Assembly: GCF_011759505.1 (NCBI RefSeq)
Contig: NZ_JAAOYO010000002.1
Span: 1-64,000 of the forward strand
Reading direction: 5' to 3'
Length of the DNA stretch: 64,000 nt
Origin: Curtobacterium salicis
Lineage (GTDB): Bacteria; Actinomycetota; Actinomycetes; Actinomycetales; Microbacteriaceae
Numbering within the stretch: the first letter of the stretch is position 1; each line of letters starts with the position of its first letter. This document shows positions 24,985-33,583 of this stretch, in pieces. The notes under the pieces are model-generated. The model was not told the origin of the DNA, did not search any database, and was given only the letters and a program-made list of their open reading frames with translations. A program made the position numbers and the translations under genes.

Positions 24985-25842
24985 TCAGGCTCCCGCGGGG
25001 ACCGCCGCATGCACGGCACGGACGCGGAGGAAGTCGAGTTTCTCCGCATCCGGGCCGCGCTCGGTCGTGGAGTACACGACGAGCTTCACGTCCGAGTCGG
25101 GCACCGTGAGCACGTCGCAGTCGAGGGTGACGTCGCCGACGAGGCGGTTGTGCACGGTCTTGACCATCGATCGGTGAGCGGCGGCGCGGCCCTCGTCCCA
25201 CAGTGCTGCGAAGCGGGTGCTCTCGGCGCGGACCCGCGCGATGAACGACCGGAGCCGCACGTCGCCGTCGAGCACGGTCGCGGTCCTGCGGAGGTCGGCG
25301 ACGAGCGCACGCTCGAAGCCGTCGGACCCGCCGTGCGCGGTCGCGACGTCCGCGACGCTGCCGTCGATGAACGTCTGCACGATGAGGTTCTGGGGCTGGC
25401 CGCTGCCCGTCGGCGCGGACCCGAAGAGCGCCTGCCACAGCGGGGTGCAGTGCAGGAGCGTCCAGTCCGCCGCGAACACCGCCAAGGGCAGGTCCGCCAT
25501 GCGGACGAGCATCCGCTGCACACCCGGCGGGATGTGGTCCGAGACCGTCCCCGACCCGGGCGGAGCGAGGCCAGCGGCTCGGTGGAGCAGGTCCGTCTCC
25601 GTCCGGTCGAGCTGGAGCGCCCGGGCGAGTGACGCCACGATCTGCACCGACGGTGTCCGTGAGCGCCCCTGTTCGAGTCGCATGACGTAGTCGACACTGA
25701 CCCCGGCGAGTTGCGCGAGCTCTTCGCGTCGGAGCCCGGTCGTCCTCCGTTGGCCGGACGACGTGAGCCCGACGTCCTCCGGGAGCAGCCGGCCCCGCCA
25801 GGCACGGAGCAGCTGGGCGAGGGTGTCGGCGTCGGCAGGCAT
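24985..25842 (-). CDS. XRE family regulator with MmyB-like ligand domain
   Basis: 285-residue regulator. The helix-turn-helix TTGLRREELAQLAGVSVDYVMRLEQGRSRTPS (about 34-66) is followed by an MmyB-type PAS-like domain (about 105-275) with PLAVFAADWTLLHCTPLWQALFG and RLVGDVTLDCDVL. In this family the C-terminal domain may bind a fatty acid-like ligand. The ATG at 25842 has GGAGGATGAGG upstream, so the open extension to 26007 is rejected. Divergent short-chain dehydrogenases are the usual targets of this family, and one lies at 26025. Confidence 0.88.
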   Translation of the reverse strand: MPADADTLAQLLRAWRGRLLPEDVGLTSSGQRRTTGLRREELAQLAGVSVDYVMRLEQGRSRTPSVQIVASLARALQLDRTETDLLHRAAGLAPPGSGTVSDHIPPGVQRMLVRMADLPLAVFAADWTLLHCTPLWQALFGSAPTGSGQPQNLIVQTFIDGSVADVATAHGGSDGFERALVADLRRTATVLDGDVRLRSFIARVRAESTRFAALWDEGRAAAHRSMVKTVHNRLVGDVTLDCDVLTVPDSDVKLVVYSTTERGPDAEKLDFLRVRAVHAAVPAGA

Positions 25843-26024
25843 GTCCTCATCCTCCACCGGACCGAGGACGGCTGCCTGGTACTGCTTGTCCCAGCCAGCC
25901 CGTGCGCGAGCGCCCGCTCGTCGGGTAGCACGATCTGTCCCTGGTCGGCCCCGTCGTCCGCCCACAACCTGGAGTCCGATCCGCGCAACCGCGCGATCGG
26001 TACGCACCAGGACCAGGGAGCACC
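25843..26024. promoter_or_regulatory. divergent regulatory region of XRE regulator and SDR
   Basis: The 182-bp gap contains repeated CCTGGT/ACCAGG elements (about 25874, 25938 and 26008) that could be regulator sites. No gene is seen. The SDR start is preceded by AGGGAGCACC. Confidence 0.35.
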
Positions 26025-26717
26025 ATGACCACCACCCTCATCACCGGCGGCAACAAGGGCATCGGCTACGAGACGGCGAGGCGCCTCGTCGCCGCCGGGC
26101 ACACCGTGTGGATCGGCGCACGCGACACCGGACGTGGCCGCGCGGCAGCCGACACCCTGGGCGCGTCCTTCGTCCGACTCGACGTGACGGACGACGCGTC
26201 CGTCGCATCGGCGGTCAGCACGGTCCGCGACGAAGCAGGGCGCCTCGACGTCCTCATCAACAACGCGGGCATCCTCGGCGACGTCACCACCCCCGGGGAC
26301 ATGACCGTCGACCAACTCCGGACCGTCTACGAGACCAACGTGTTCGGCGTCGTCCGGGTGACCAACGCGTTTCTGCCACTGCTCCGACTGGCTGAGTCAC
26401 CCTCGGTCGTCAACGTGACCAGCGGACTGGGTTCCTTCACGTTGGTCCACGACCCGGAGCGTGTCGAGTCCCAGTACCCGCTCGCGGCCTACGGGTCGTC
26501 GAAGACCGCGCTGACGATGCTGACCATGCAGTACGCCAAGACCACTCCCGACGTGCGGTTCAACGCCGTCGACCCCGGCCAGACCGCCACCGAGTTCACG
26601 GGGAACCTCGGGCACGACGTCTCCGACGGCGCCGACGCTGCAGTCCGCATCGCGACCCTCGGATCCGAGACGCCCACCGGGACGGTGACCGACCGAGAGG
26701 GCGTCCTGCCCTGGTGA
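26025..26717 (+). CDS. short-chain dehydrogenase/reductase (SDR)
   Basis: 230-residue classical SDR: TGGNKGIG nucleotide-binding motif (7-14), NNAG (79-82), S133, and the catalytic YGSSK with Y156 and K160. It resembles carbonyl reductase-like SDRs that accompany MmyB-type regulators, and the substrate is unknown. AGGGAGCACC precedes the ATG at 26025. The gene is followed by a hairpin at 26739-26767. Confidence 0.87.
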   Translation: MTTTLITGGNKGIGYETARRLVAAGHTVWIGARDTGRGRAAADTLGASFVRLDVTDDASVASAVSTVRDEAGRLDVLINNAGILGDVTTPGDMTVDQLRTVYETNVFGVVRVTNAFLPLLRLAESPSVVNVTSGLGSFTLVHDPERVESQYPLAAYGSSKTALTMLTMQYAKTTPDVRFNAVDPGQTATEFTGNLGHDVSDGADAAVRIATLGSETPTGTVTDREGVLPW

Positions 26718-26738
26718 CGGCGGGCCGCTACCGGTCGA

Positions 26739-26797
26739 CGGGCTGGTGTCGGTGCGGCACCAGCCCGCGGCCCCGCGACAGGCGCGGCGGGCTGGTG
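26739..26797. terminator. terminator hairpin with a shared central arm
   Basis: CGGGCTGGTG (26739-26748) can pair with CACCAGCCCG (26758-26767, 9-nt loop). An identical copy of the first arm at 26788-26797 can compete for the same central arm. The two mutually exclusive 10-bp stems lie between the convergent SDR and the hypothetical gene ending at 26809. Confidence 0.55.
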
Positions 26798-26808
26798 GTG
26801 GACCGTGG

Positions 26809-27408
26809 TCACGGAGTCGTCCCTCCGCCGAGGGCCGTCTCGATCCTCGCGATCGTCCGCCGCATCGCGTACTCGTCGTGGTTCTGCTGCTCGTCGAGCG
26901 TCCAGAGGTGCACCGTCGTCGGGCCGGTCTCCCGCCGGGCCAGGGAGATCGCGATGCCCCACCGGTTCGTACTGCCGAGCGGGGTCGGATCACCGAACAC
27001 GTCGAAGCCGGAGATCTCCTGCCTCGTGGCGATCAGGACACCACCACCGCCGCCCTCGTCCGGCCAGGCGGTCATGCCGCTCCGGTCGAACCCGAGGTCG
27101 CACGGGAACCAGACCCGGAGGTCCGGGCGCCACGCGTCGAGCTCGTCGTAGGTCGAGCCGGTGGGGTGGGCGTTCACGAAGAACGTGCCCGGGCTCGCGT
27201 CACTCTTCCGCTGGAGGCGCTCTCGGCGTCGGCGGTTGGTCACCGTGATGACGAGCCCGGCCGCGAAGCCGGTCGTGACGAGGCCGCCGAGCCGGAGCAC
27301 CTGGAGCAGCGCCTGCGTGTCACCGGTGCCGACGAGGACCGCCAGGACGAGCGTCGCCGCGCCGAACACGCTGGTGAGGACGGTCAGGAGGATCGTCGAC
27401 GGTCGCAT
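26809..27408 (-). CDS. membrane-anchored hypothetical protein
   Basis: 199 residues, not recognised. Two hydrophobic segments (about 5-27 and 35-55) are followed by a basic stop (TNRRRRERLQRKSD) and a soluble domain of about 140 residues with FFVNAHPTGSTYDELDAWRPDLRVWFPCDLGF, a poly-Gly turn and GIAISLARRETGPTTVHLWTLDEQQNHDEYAMRRTIARIE. The soluble domain would be cytoplasmic if both helices span. Nothing in the context suggests a role. The ATG at 27408 lacks a strong ribosome binding site. Confidence 0.6.
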   Translation of the reverse strand: MRPSTILLTVLTSVFGAATLVLAVLVGTGDTQALLQVLRLGGLVTTGFAAGLVITVTNRRRRERLQRKSDASPGTFFVNAHPTGSTYDELDAWRPDLRVWFPCDLGFDRSGMTAWPDEGGGGGVLIATRQEISGFDVFGDPTPLGSTNRWGIAISLARRETGPTTVHLWTLDEQQNHDEYAMRRTIARIETALGGGTTP

Positions 27409-27872
27409 GACTCGACGATGCCAGACAGGGGTCGGGTCAGGGCGTCATTGCTCGTCCGGTGGGTCGAGGTGGCCGAACCGACGATCGCGCCGTCCCGGTG
27501 GTCGACCACCTAGCGAGCGGGCGTCTCGTCGGGGTCGCGCGGCCGGACGACCGACGTGTCCGCCCCGGGCCGTCGGAGCACCAGAGCTGCGCAGCCGCTG
27601 GCGAGACAACCGCACACGACTGCCCCCGCCGAGTCGAGTTGCGAGGGCCAGGATCGGCTGCGGGTCGCCGCTCTCCGCCCCGCCATCCGTCACAACGCCA
27701 GCGCCAGTGATCGGAAAGTTCGACGAGCTGCCCTTCACATCCCTCACTCGGGAAGACTGCCACGGGTACTTCCGGTCCGTTGTCTGCAGCGTTCTTCGTC
27801 ACCGAGAACGTCGACGCAAAGTACCCAGGAAGAGGCCTGTGCGGCAGCAGGGCGGTCATCCTCGTCGTGCCG
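27409..27872. other. 464-bp region without a convincing gene
   Basis: Several overlapping open frames exist, the longest being minus strand 27437-27919 with MTALLPHRPLPGYFASTFSVTKNA. None shows a ribosome binding site, a recognisable domain or coherent codon use, and the longest one runs into the hairpin at 27873-27915. It may hold remnants of older genes. The region begins the poorly annotated segment that extends to tRNA-Pro. Confidence 0.4.
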
Positions 27873-27915
27873 TGCAAGAGGCGCCCGGCTCTGTGCGAGC
27901 CGGGCGCCTCTTGCA
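27873..27915 (-). terminator. strong 19-bp hairpin terminator
   Basis: A perfect 19-bp stem (27873-27891 with 27897-27915) and a 5-nt loop TGTGC lie 4 bp after the stop codon of the minus-strand gene at 27920. Confidence 0.7.
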
Positions 27916-27919
27916 TCAA

Positions 27920-28480
27920 CTACTGACCGAACCGACCCAATGCGGTGCTGTACTCGTCGCGGTTGGCGCGGACGTCCGCTCCGAGCAGAAGCTCTTCAGC
28001 GCCTCGGGTCGCAGTCCAGCCACCATCGATCGGAAGCACCGTGACCTTCCGTAGCCCGCGCTCCCAGGCCCCGACCAGCTCGCTGGTCACAGCGGTCTCC
28101 GGACTGTCCTCGAGCGCCGGTAGCGCTCGTGATTCGGAGCGCTGGTCGAAGACCCACGCCTCGAACGCGTCATGATCGATGCCGCTCCACCCGTACTTGT
28201 CGTGCCACCGCTCAACGTTCCGCTCCACCGGCGCTTCCTGCACAGCGGCAGCCCACTCGGACGCCCAGCGGGATGCGAGCTTGTCGCGGTCCGCCCCTGG
28301 CGCGGACGATGACCCAACCGGCACATTTCCTGCCGCAGACGGCGCTTCCCCTGGAATTTGCAACGACCAAGCAGCGCGGACGAAAAGAAGTTCCAACAGC
28401 TCGAGATCATGGTCGTCGATCACCATGGTCATCGCTTCCGGCCATTCGGAAGGTTCGTGCGTTTCTTCGGAGTATTTCAT
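27920..28480 (-). CDS. hypothetical acidic cytoplasmic protein
   Basis: About 186 residues, not recognised. The start at 28480 is the second of two adjacent ATGs (28483 and 28480); AAAAGGAGG just upstream is better spaced for the second. The sequence starts MKYSEETHEPSEWPEAMTMVIDDHDLELLELLFVRAAWSL and contains several Trp residues (WASEWAAAV, WHDKYGWSGIDHDAFEAWVFDQ), a mid Ala/Gly/Ser linker and a C-terminal VTVLPIDGGWTATRGAEELLLG. No signal peptide or membrane helix is present. It sits 85 bp downstream of a secreted protein gene on the same strand. Confidence 0.6.
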   Translation of the reverse strand: MKYSEETHEPSEWPEAMTMVIDDHDLELLELLFVRAAWSLQIPGEAPSAAGNVPVGSSSAPGADRDKLASRWASEWAAAVQEAPVERNVERWHDKYGWSGIDHDAFEAWVFDQRSESRALPALEDSPETAVTSELVGAWERGLRKVTVLPIDGGWTATRGAEELLLGADVRANRDEYSTALGRFGQ

Positions 28481-28565
28481 CATGCCTCCTTTTGCCGCCC
28501 ATCGGACATCTCCAACGCAGTCAAGGGTGGCGACCACTGCGTGCCGCCACCCTAAACCTGATCGG

Positions 28566-29168
28566 TCAGTACGCGTCCGTCGGTGCCCCGGCGGCGCAGA
28601 CCTCGCCGTTGACGAGCAGCGCCGATGAACCCGCACGAACGGTCGCGTGCGCTGAGGCGTTGCCCGAGATCGCGACGTCGTGCGTCGCGCTCCATGTCGG
28701 CTTGTTGTTGAGTCCGCTGAAGCCGTTACTGAACGTCTTCGTCAGGGTCGAACCGTCGACGTTCCAAGTGTGCTGGATCGATGTCGCCTTGACGGAGTAG
28801 GACGTTGCGATCCGCACGCCGTTGGAGTATCGGACGATGTTCAGGCTGGACGAGCCGCAGTTGCCGCGGACGATGTTCTTGACGCTCACGCCACCGGGCT
28901 TCGACACCTGCGTGGCAGCGGCATCCTTCATTGCCTGCTTCTTCGCTGCTTCGGTGATCGGGACAGAACGCTGAACGCCGTCGGCATCCGTCTCGATCTT
29001 GTAGCCGTGAGCCTCGGCGACCTTTGCGTCGTAACCGACCACTGTCATCGGCATGGTGACAGTGGTGCTGTCGACCGCCGTGTTCGCAGTGGCGGGTGCA
29101 GCTACCGCGACCCCCGCGGCGACGGTGCTGAACACGACAGCGGCGGCCAGCTTTGATGAGATTCGCAA
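28566..29168 (-). CDS. secreted small hypothetical protein
   Basis: 200 residues from a TTG start at 29168, chosen because TGGAGGGGG lies 7-8 nt upstream and the product then begins with a clean signal peptide (RISSKLAAAVVFSTVAAGVAVAAPATA). The upstream in-frame ATG at 29240 has neither feature. The mature part has two cysteines (GNCGSSS near 107 and EVCAAGAPT near the end) that could form a disulphide, and many Ser/Thr/Asn residues. The last about 90 residues look like a beta-rich domain (SNGVRIATSYSVKATSIQHTWNVDGSTLTKTF). Function is unknown. GC content appears lower than in the neighbours, fitting accessory DNA. Confidence 0.65.
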   Translation of the reverse strand: MRISSKLAAAVVFSTVAAGVAVAAPATANTAVDSTTVTMPMTVVGYDAKVAEAHGYKIETDADGVQRSVPITEAAKKQAMKDAAATQVSKPGGVSVKNIVRGNCGSSSLNIVRYSNGVRIATSYSVKATSIQHTWNVDGSTLTKTFSNGFSGLNNKPTWSATHDVAISGNASAHATVRAGSSALLVNGEVCAAGAPTDAY

Positions 29169-29596
29169 AATGATTCCCCCTCCAGAAAGAGCGCATCGTT
29201 GCGCCTTCTGATAAATGATCACGAATTGGATCGCCTTCATTCTGACCCTGGTCGTGAGGAACTGTCAGTCGCATTTGATGCCGACATTACTTGTACCCCG
29301 GCGGACGAATCGAGCTGGCCAGGCTGCGGAGATGACTCGGTCGACGGCCCAGCGCCAGCCATCGGGTGCGGCACGATCACAACTCGCTGTCCCTGTCAGC
29401 CACAGCACGGCCAACCAGATCCTCGCTGGTGAAGCCCGCTCGATGAATCCCTGGCCAGGCGCAGTCGAACGCTCGCATGCAGTGCTGGGCGACGATCAAC
29501 TGGACGACGTCGTCGAGCACGCAGAAGCGTTGGCCAAGCTCCAGGCACCGGGCAGCGTGGCGGGATGACCGAAAGCCCCGCGCTCGCGTCTCGGAA
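29169..29596. other. intergenic/remnant region beside the secreted protein gene
   Basis: No intact gene is supported. One plus-strand frame (29215-29568) contains RSQLAVPVSHSTANQILAGE, which looks like a helix-turn-helix fragment, but no start signal or complete domain is present. The region begins with AT-richer sequence (29210-29300). Confidence 0.35.
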
Positions 29597-30189
29597 GCGA
29601 AGCTCCTCACGCTGGACGAGGTGGACCCGACCGAACCCGGCTACCCCGTCGGCGATGACCTGCCCCTCATCTGCTGCCAGGACTCCTCAAGTTCCCGAAG
29701 GAGAACCTGCCGCCGCTGACCCAGGCGCTGCGCTACAAGTCCCGCGAATGGTCCGACTTCCACGGCTACGCCGGGAACATGGTCGAGAACAGCAACTCGA
29801 TGCCCACGGCACCGAAGTACGGATCCCTGCACGACCACCTCGACCGGCAGTCACGCGGGTTCGCGTCCGGCTTCGTGTTCCTGACGTTCCTGCTCGTCGC
29901 ACGCAACATCAAGCAGATCTGCGACTTCCTGAAGGCGAAGGAGATCGCAGACCGCCGAGCGGCTGAGAACCGACCGCCAAGGAGACTGCCGATTCGGCGA
30001 TGCCGAGACCGCGAGTTCTTCAGGGACTACACCGGCACGCGTCCTGGTGGAGTACCGGACCTCGAGGTCCGTCAGGCGCGAGCCAAGGAGCGACGGGAGA
30101 AAGAAGCCAAGGCAGCCGCGGCCAACGCCAGTCGATCGACGCGAGCTCGGAAGGGAGCTACGGAGCAGGGCTCAGCCCACAAGACCCAG
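29597..30189 (+). pseudogene. decayed transposase-like gene (C-terminal part)
   Basis: Two frames continue one protein-like sequence. The first is AKLLTLDEVDPTEPGYPVGDDLPLICCQD (29597-29683). After a frameshift near 29683 the second reads LLKFPKENLPPLTQ, then YKSREWSDFHGYAGNMVENSN, then a segment RGFASGFVFLTFLLVARNIKQICDFLK (to about 29940). The NMVExxN motif followed by an R-G-x-A hydrophobic helix ending in xARNI resembles the C-termini of DDE transposase-like proteins of actinobacterial mobile elements. The remainder is a basic, Ala-rich tail. There is no N-terminal catalytic part. The family call is inference from motif shape. Confidence 0.4.
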
Positions 30190-30235
30190 AACGAAGAGAG
30201 GCCCGCAACCAACCGGCTGCGGGCCTCTCTTCGTT
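30190..30235. terminator. 18-bp hairpin downstream of tRNA-Pro
   Basis: A perfect 18-bp stem (30190-30207 with 30218-30235) and a 10-nt loop lie 27 bp beyond the 3' end of the minus-strand tRNA gene. It probably terminates tRNA transcription and may also serve the plus strand. Confidence 0.65.
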
Positions 30236-30261
30236 GTTGGGTTCTTGAGTCGCCCCCTCGG

Positions 30262-30335
<74 letters not shown>

Positions 30336-30473
30336 CGAGTCCCAGAGGACCCAGACCCCGTCTCCACGAGGGAGACTGCGAGCCCTGCCCCACACCCGAC
30401 CGAGCGTGGAGCAGCCCGTCAAGCATAGCGGAAGCGGAAGCCCCACCGCGCCACGGCATCGGAGCCGGGCGCG
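30336..30473. other. upstream region of tRNA-Pro
   Basis: No gene is visible. On the minus strand TTGACG (rc of 30418-30423) is a -35 candidate, with no clear -10 at 16-18 bp. A short hairpin GTCTCC/GGAGAC lies at 30360-30376. Confidence 0.3.
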
Positions 30474-31076
30474 TCACCCCCGCAGGTGCATCGGCTGGAC
30501 GATCCGGCGTTCGCGCGACAGCCACGGCAGCGCGAACCCGGCGAGCAGTGCCCCGAGTCCGTCCGCCGCCAGGTCGCCGATCGTGTCGTCGTAGCCGACG
30601 ACGATCGTGTCGTCGACGAAGTTGTGGCCGAGCCACTCGCCGATCTCCCACACCGAGCCGACCGCCATCCCGGCGGCGAGCGCGACGAGGGCCGAGAGCA
30701 GCACGCCGGCACGTGGGGCCGAGGCGACGACGCCGACGTCCGAGGCGATCACGACGAGCAGTGCCGCGAGCAGGCCGACCAGGATGACGTGGACGATCTT
30801 GTCCCAGAGGAACACGGTCGTGTACCAGTCGAGCGCGCTGCTCCATGCGGCGACCAGGCAGAGCAGCACGACGGCCGCGTCGAAGGTCGGGCGCAGCCCG
30901 AGCATGCGTGGGACGACCGCGCCGAGGAGCGCGAGCGACATCACGGCGAACGCCACACCGCCCCACCCGACGGTGGCGACGGGCAGGCTGACGAGCGTCG
31001 CGATCCGCAGGACGTCGGCAGCCCAGACGGCGCCGTGCGGCCGACGCAGGAACGTCGTCCCGAGGGTCGCGATCAC
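30474..31076 (-). CDS. DUF2238-like integral membrane protein
   Basis: 200-residue protein with about six predicted helices. The conserved-looking charged motifs SALDWYTTVFLWDKIVHVILVG (about 88-109) and GSVWEIGEWLGHNFVDDT followed by DTIGDLAADGLGALLAGF fit the DUF2238/YjdF group of VanZ-like membrane proteins, function unknown. The GTG at 31076 overlaps the upstream nuclease-fold gene stop by 4 nt (GTGA), so the pair is an operon. Confidence 0.72.
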   Translation of the reverse strand: MIATLGTTFLRRPHGAVWAADVLRIATLVSLPVATVGWGGVAFAVMSLALLGAVVPRMLGLRPTFDAAVVLLCLVAAWSSALDWYTTVFLWDKIVHVILVGLLAALLVVIASDVGVVASAPRAGVLLSALVALAAGMAVGSVWEIGEWLGHNFVDDTIVVGYDDTIGDLAADGLGALLAGFALPWLSRERRIVQPMHLRG

Positions 31077-31909
31077 GCGGTGGCTCCGAAGGACAGCACG
31101 GCGTGCACGGCGAGGTGGTCGGACGGCCACACTCCGCCGGGCCGCCGGGTCGAGATCGCGACGCGGGACACGTCGGCGTCCTCCGTGGCGAGCACACCGT
31201 CGATGCGCGGCTTGTCGGCACGCGGCTCCCGGTAGGCGGCGTACGTACCGAGTTCCGCCGTCTCCGGCCGGGAGGCACGTCCCCAGGTGTCCGGGATGCC
31301 CGCCTCCGCCAGTGCGCGCCACGGCGCCGACCCGGCGGGTGCGTTGTAGTCGGCCATGACGACGGCGGGCAGGCCGGACTGGGCCACGATCCGGCCGAGC
31401 AGCTGCGCCGAGCGGAGTCGTGCCCAGGGCGATGCGACGTCGAGGTGCGTGGCGAGGGCGAGGAACCGTCGACCGGTGGCGTGGTCGTCGAGGACGGCGC
31501 CGACCGCATGACGGGGGAAGGCGGTGGCCCACGAGCGGGAGCCGGGGCGCAGCGGTGTCCGGGACATCGCCCAGGACCGGCGCTCGACGACGGTGCAGCG
31601 TTCGGTGTCGACCAGGAGCCCGACGGCCTCGCCGTCGCCGAAGCGGTCGCGTCCGAGCAGCAGGGCTTCCCAGCGCGACCCGATGCCGGTGGCGAGGTCG
31701 ACTGCTTGGGGGCGGAGGGCCTCCTGGACGGCGAGGACGGTGGGTTCCTCCGAGGCGACGAGCGCGACCACGGCGTCGCGGCGGTGCTCCCACGAGTCCG
31801 GGTGACCGGTCGGGCGGGGCACGCTCCGGCGCAGGTTGAGGGTCATGCAGTGCAGGTCGGGAGCCCCCACCGGCCCGATGAGCGGTCGGTCGTCGGCCTG
31901 TCGGTGCAT
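31073..31909 (-). CDS. endonuclease/exonuclease/phosphatase family protein
   Basis: 278-residue EEP-fold hydrolase, predicted cytoplasmic. Motifs in order: LHCMTLNLRR (N-terminal Asn ligand), VLAVQEALRP (metal-binding Glu), LALATHLD (H/D), VVMADYNAP (general Asp/Asn pair), RIDGVLA and WPSDHLAV (catalytic Asp-His). The family includes metal-dependent phosphodiesterases acting on nucleic acids, phospholipids or other phosphoesters, and the substrate cannot be fixed here. AGAAGGGGAG precedes the ATG at 31909. It forms an operon with the following DUF2238-like gene and is divergent from a lipoprotein gene. Confidence 0.85.
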   Translation of the reverse strand: MHRQADDRPLIGPVGAPDLHCMTLNLRRSVPRPTGHPDSWEHRRDAVVALVASEEPTVLAVQEALRPQAVDLATGIGSRWEALLLGRDRFGDGEAVGLLVDTERCTVVERRSWAMSRTPLRPGSRSWATAFPRHAVGAVLDDHATGRRFLALATHLDVASPWARLRSAQLLGRIVAQSGLPAVVMADYNAPAGSAPWRALAEAGIPDTWGRASRPETAELGTYAAYREPRADKPRIDGVLATEDADVSRVAISTRRPGGVWPSDHLAVHAVLSFGATA

Positions 31910-31967
31910 GCTCCCCTTCTACGAGGCGGCACGGCTGCGGTTCTCAGGGTGACGGCCGCTCGGCTCC

Positions 31968-31973
31968 TAGGGT
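31968..31973 (+). promoter_or_regulatory. -10 box TAGGGT of the lipoprotein gene (leaderless)
   Basis: TAGGGT ends 6 nt before the ATG at 31980, predicting transcription start at the start codon. There is no Shine-Dalgarno sequence. Confidence 0.5.
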
Positions 31974-31979
31974 GGGCCG

Positions 31980-33455
31980 ATGCGTTCTCGACCTGCCCGT
32001 TCCCTGCTCGCACTCGCGATGACCGGTCTCGTGCTCGGTGTGGCCGCCTGTTCGAGTGCTCCCCCGGCCCCGCGGCCGACGTTGGCCCGCGCTGCGTCGG
32101 ACGCCGTGACGGTGGTCGCGCAGGAGTCGGCCGCGGAGCGTTCGGTCCGGGCGAGCCGTGCCCTGTTCCGGTCCGCGCCCGGTGCCGTCGTCGCGCCCAC
32201 CGGGGACGCCGATGCCGTCCGCACGGCGGCGAGCGCTGCGGTCCGTGCGCATGTGCCGGCCCTGCTCGTCGACTCCGGCTCGACGGCGTCGACCGATGCC
32301 GTGGCCGATGAGCTCGAGCGTCTCGGCGCGTCCTGGTACCGGGCGGTCGGGGACGTGACCCTCGACACGCGGGTGCCGGAGCGGGACGCACCGGAGGCGG
32401 GCCAGCGGGCGGAGGCGGGGCGGGCCTCCCGGCAGACGGTGCTCGTGGCGGACCGGTCCGAGGACGCTGCGGCGGTGGCGACGGCCCGGGCCGCCGGCGC
32501 TCAGCTGGTGGAGATGCCCTCGGGCGTGTCGGACCCGGCCGCGTCGGGGTCGGTCGTCCGGGCGATGCACGACGCGGCGGGACACCCGACGCTGCTGCTC
32601 GGCGCGTCCTTCGCTGGCCTGCAGGACCCGGAGTGGGTGGTGCGGGCGGCGCAGACGGGGTACCGGATCGGCGCGGGAGGCCAGCGTCCCTTCGACGGCC
32701 ACCGCTACACGGCGCTCTACGGCGCGCCCGGGGCGCCGGTGCTCGGAGTCCTCGGCGAGCAGGACCCCGCCGCGAGTGTCACGCGGGCCCGGAAGCTCGC
32801 GGCGGAGTACCGCGGGCTGTCCGACGTGCCCGTGACGCCGGCGTTCGAGGTGATCGCCACGGTCGCCGCGGGCGAGGCCGGTGACGACGGTGACTACTCC
32901 CGTGAGCTGCCGGTGTCGACCCTCGAGCCGTACGTCGATGCCGCGCACGAAGCGGGCATGCCGACGATCATCGACCTGCAGCCCGGTCGCAGCGACTTCC
33001 TGACACAGGCGGAGCGGTACGAGTCGCTGCTGTCGCGACCGGACGTCTGGCTGGCGCTCGACCCGGAGTGGCGGCTCGGCCCGGACCAGGTGCCGCTCAA
33101 GCAGATCGGCACGGTCAGCGCCGCAGAGGTGAACGGCGTGTCGAAGTGGCTCGCCGGGCTCGTCCGACGCGAGGGGCTGCCGCCGAAGGCATTCGTCCTG
33201 CACCAGTTCCGGTCCTCGATGGTGTCCGACCGCGGTTCGCTGGCGTCGCACCCGGAGCTCGACCTGCTCGTGCACGTCGACGGGCAGGGGTCGCAGCCGG
33301 ACAAGCAGGCGACGTGGAAGGCGCTGCACGACGGCGGGCCGGACGGACTGCACTGGGGCTGGAAGAACTTCTTCGACGAGGACACGCCGATGCTCACCCC
33401 GGAACAGACCATGTCCGAGGTGCAGCCGACACCGTCGTTGGTCACCTACCAGTGA
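31980..33455 (+). CDS. secreted lipoprotein of unknown function
   Basis: 491-residue exported lipoprotein: signal peptide with lipobox GVAAC (C24). About 200 Ala/Val-rich residues resembling a Rossmann-like or cell-wall-binding repeat region are followed by a domain with acidic loops, LALDPEWRLGPDQVPLKQIG, PPKAFVLHQFRSSMV, LLVHVDGQGSQPDKQATWKAL and LHWGWKNFFDEDTPMLTP. The second half looks like a TIM-barrel glycosidase-type fold with conserved Asp/Glu/His, but no family is certain. It is expressed from a leaderless promoter and divergent from the EEP-fold gene. Confidence 0.72.
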   Translation: MRSRPARSLLALAMTGLVLGVAACSSAPPAPRPTLARAASDAVTVVAQESAAERSVRASRALFRSAPGAVVAPTGDADAVRTAASAAVRAHVPALLVDSGSTASTDAVADELERLGASWYRAVGDVTLDTRVPERDAPEAGQRAEAGRASRQTVLVADRSEDAAAVATARAAGAQLVEMPSGVSDPAASGSVVRAMHDAAGHPTLLLGASFAGLQDPEWVVRAAQTGYRIGAGGQRPFDGHRYTALYGAPGAPVLGVLGEQDPAASVTRARKLAAEYRGLSDVPVTPAFEVIATVAAGEAGDDGDYSRELPVSTLEPYVDAAHEAGMPTIIDLQPGRSDFLTQAERYESLLSRPDVWLALDPEWRLGPDQVPLKQIGTVSAAEVNGVSKWLAGLVRREGLPPKAFVLHQFRSSMVSDRGSLASHPELDLLVHVDGQGSQPDKQATWKALHDGGPDGLHWGWKNFFDEDTPMLTPEQTMSEVQPTPSLVTYQ

Positions 33456-33583
33456 GCAGGCGCGGGTTCTCCACAGCCTGACGCGTCCCGCTCAGCGGCG
33501 ACGCGAAGCGTTGCGCGGGGCGCGCCGACCGAGCCTGCGAGGGAGGTGCCGGGTTCGTCGGTCGGTCCTGACAGCATGGGGGC

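Noticed and set aside
27437..27919. 160-residue minus-strand open frame
   Set aside because: No ribosome binding site, no domain, and it starts inside the 19-bp hairpin.
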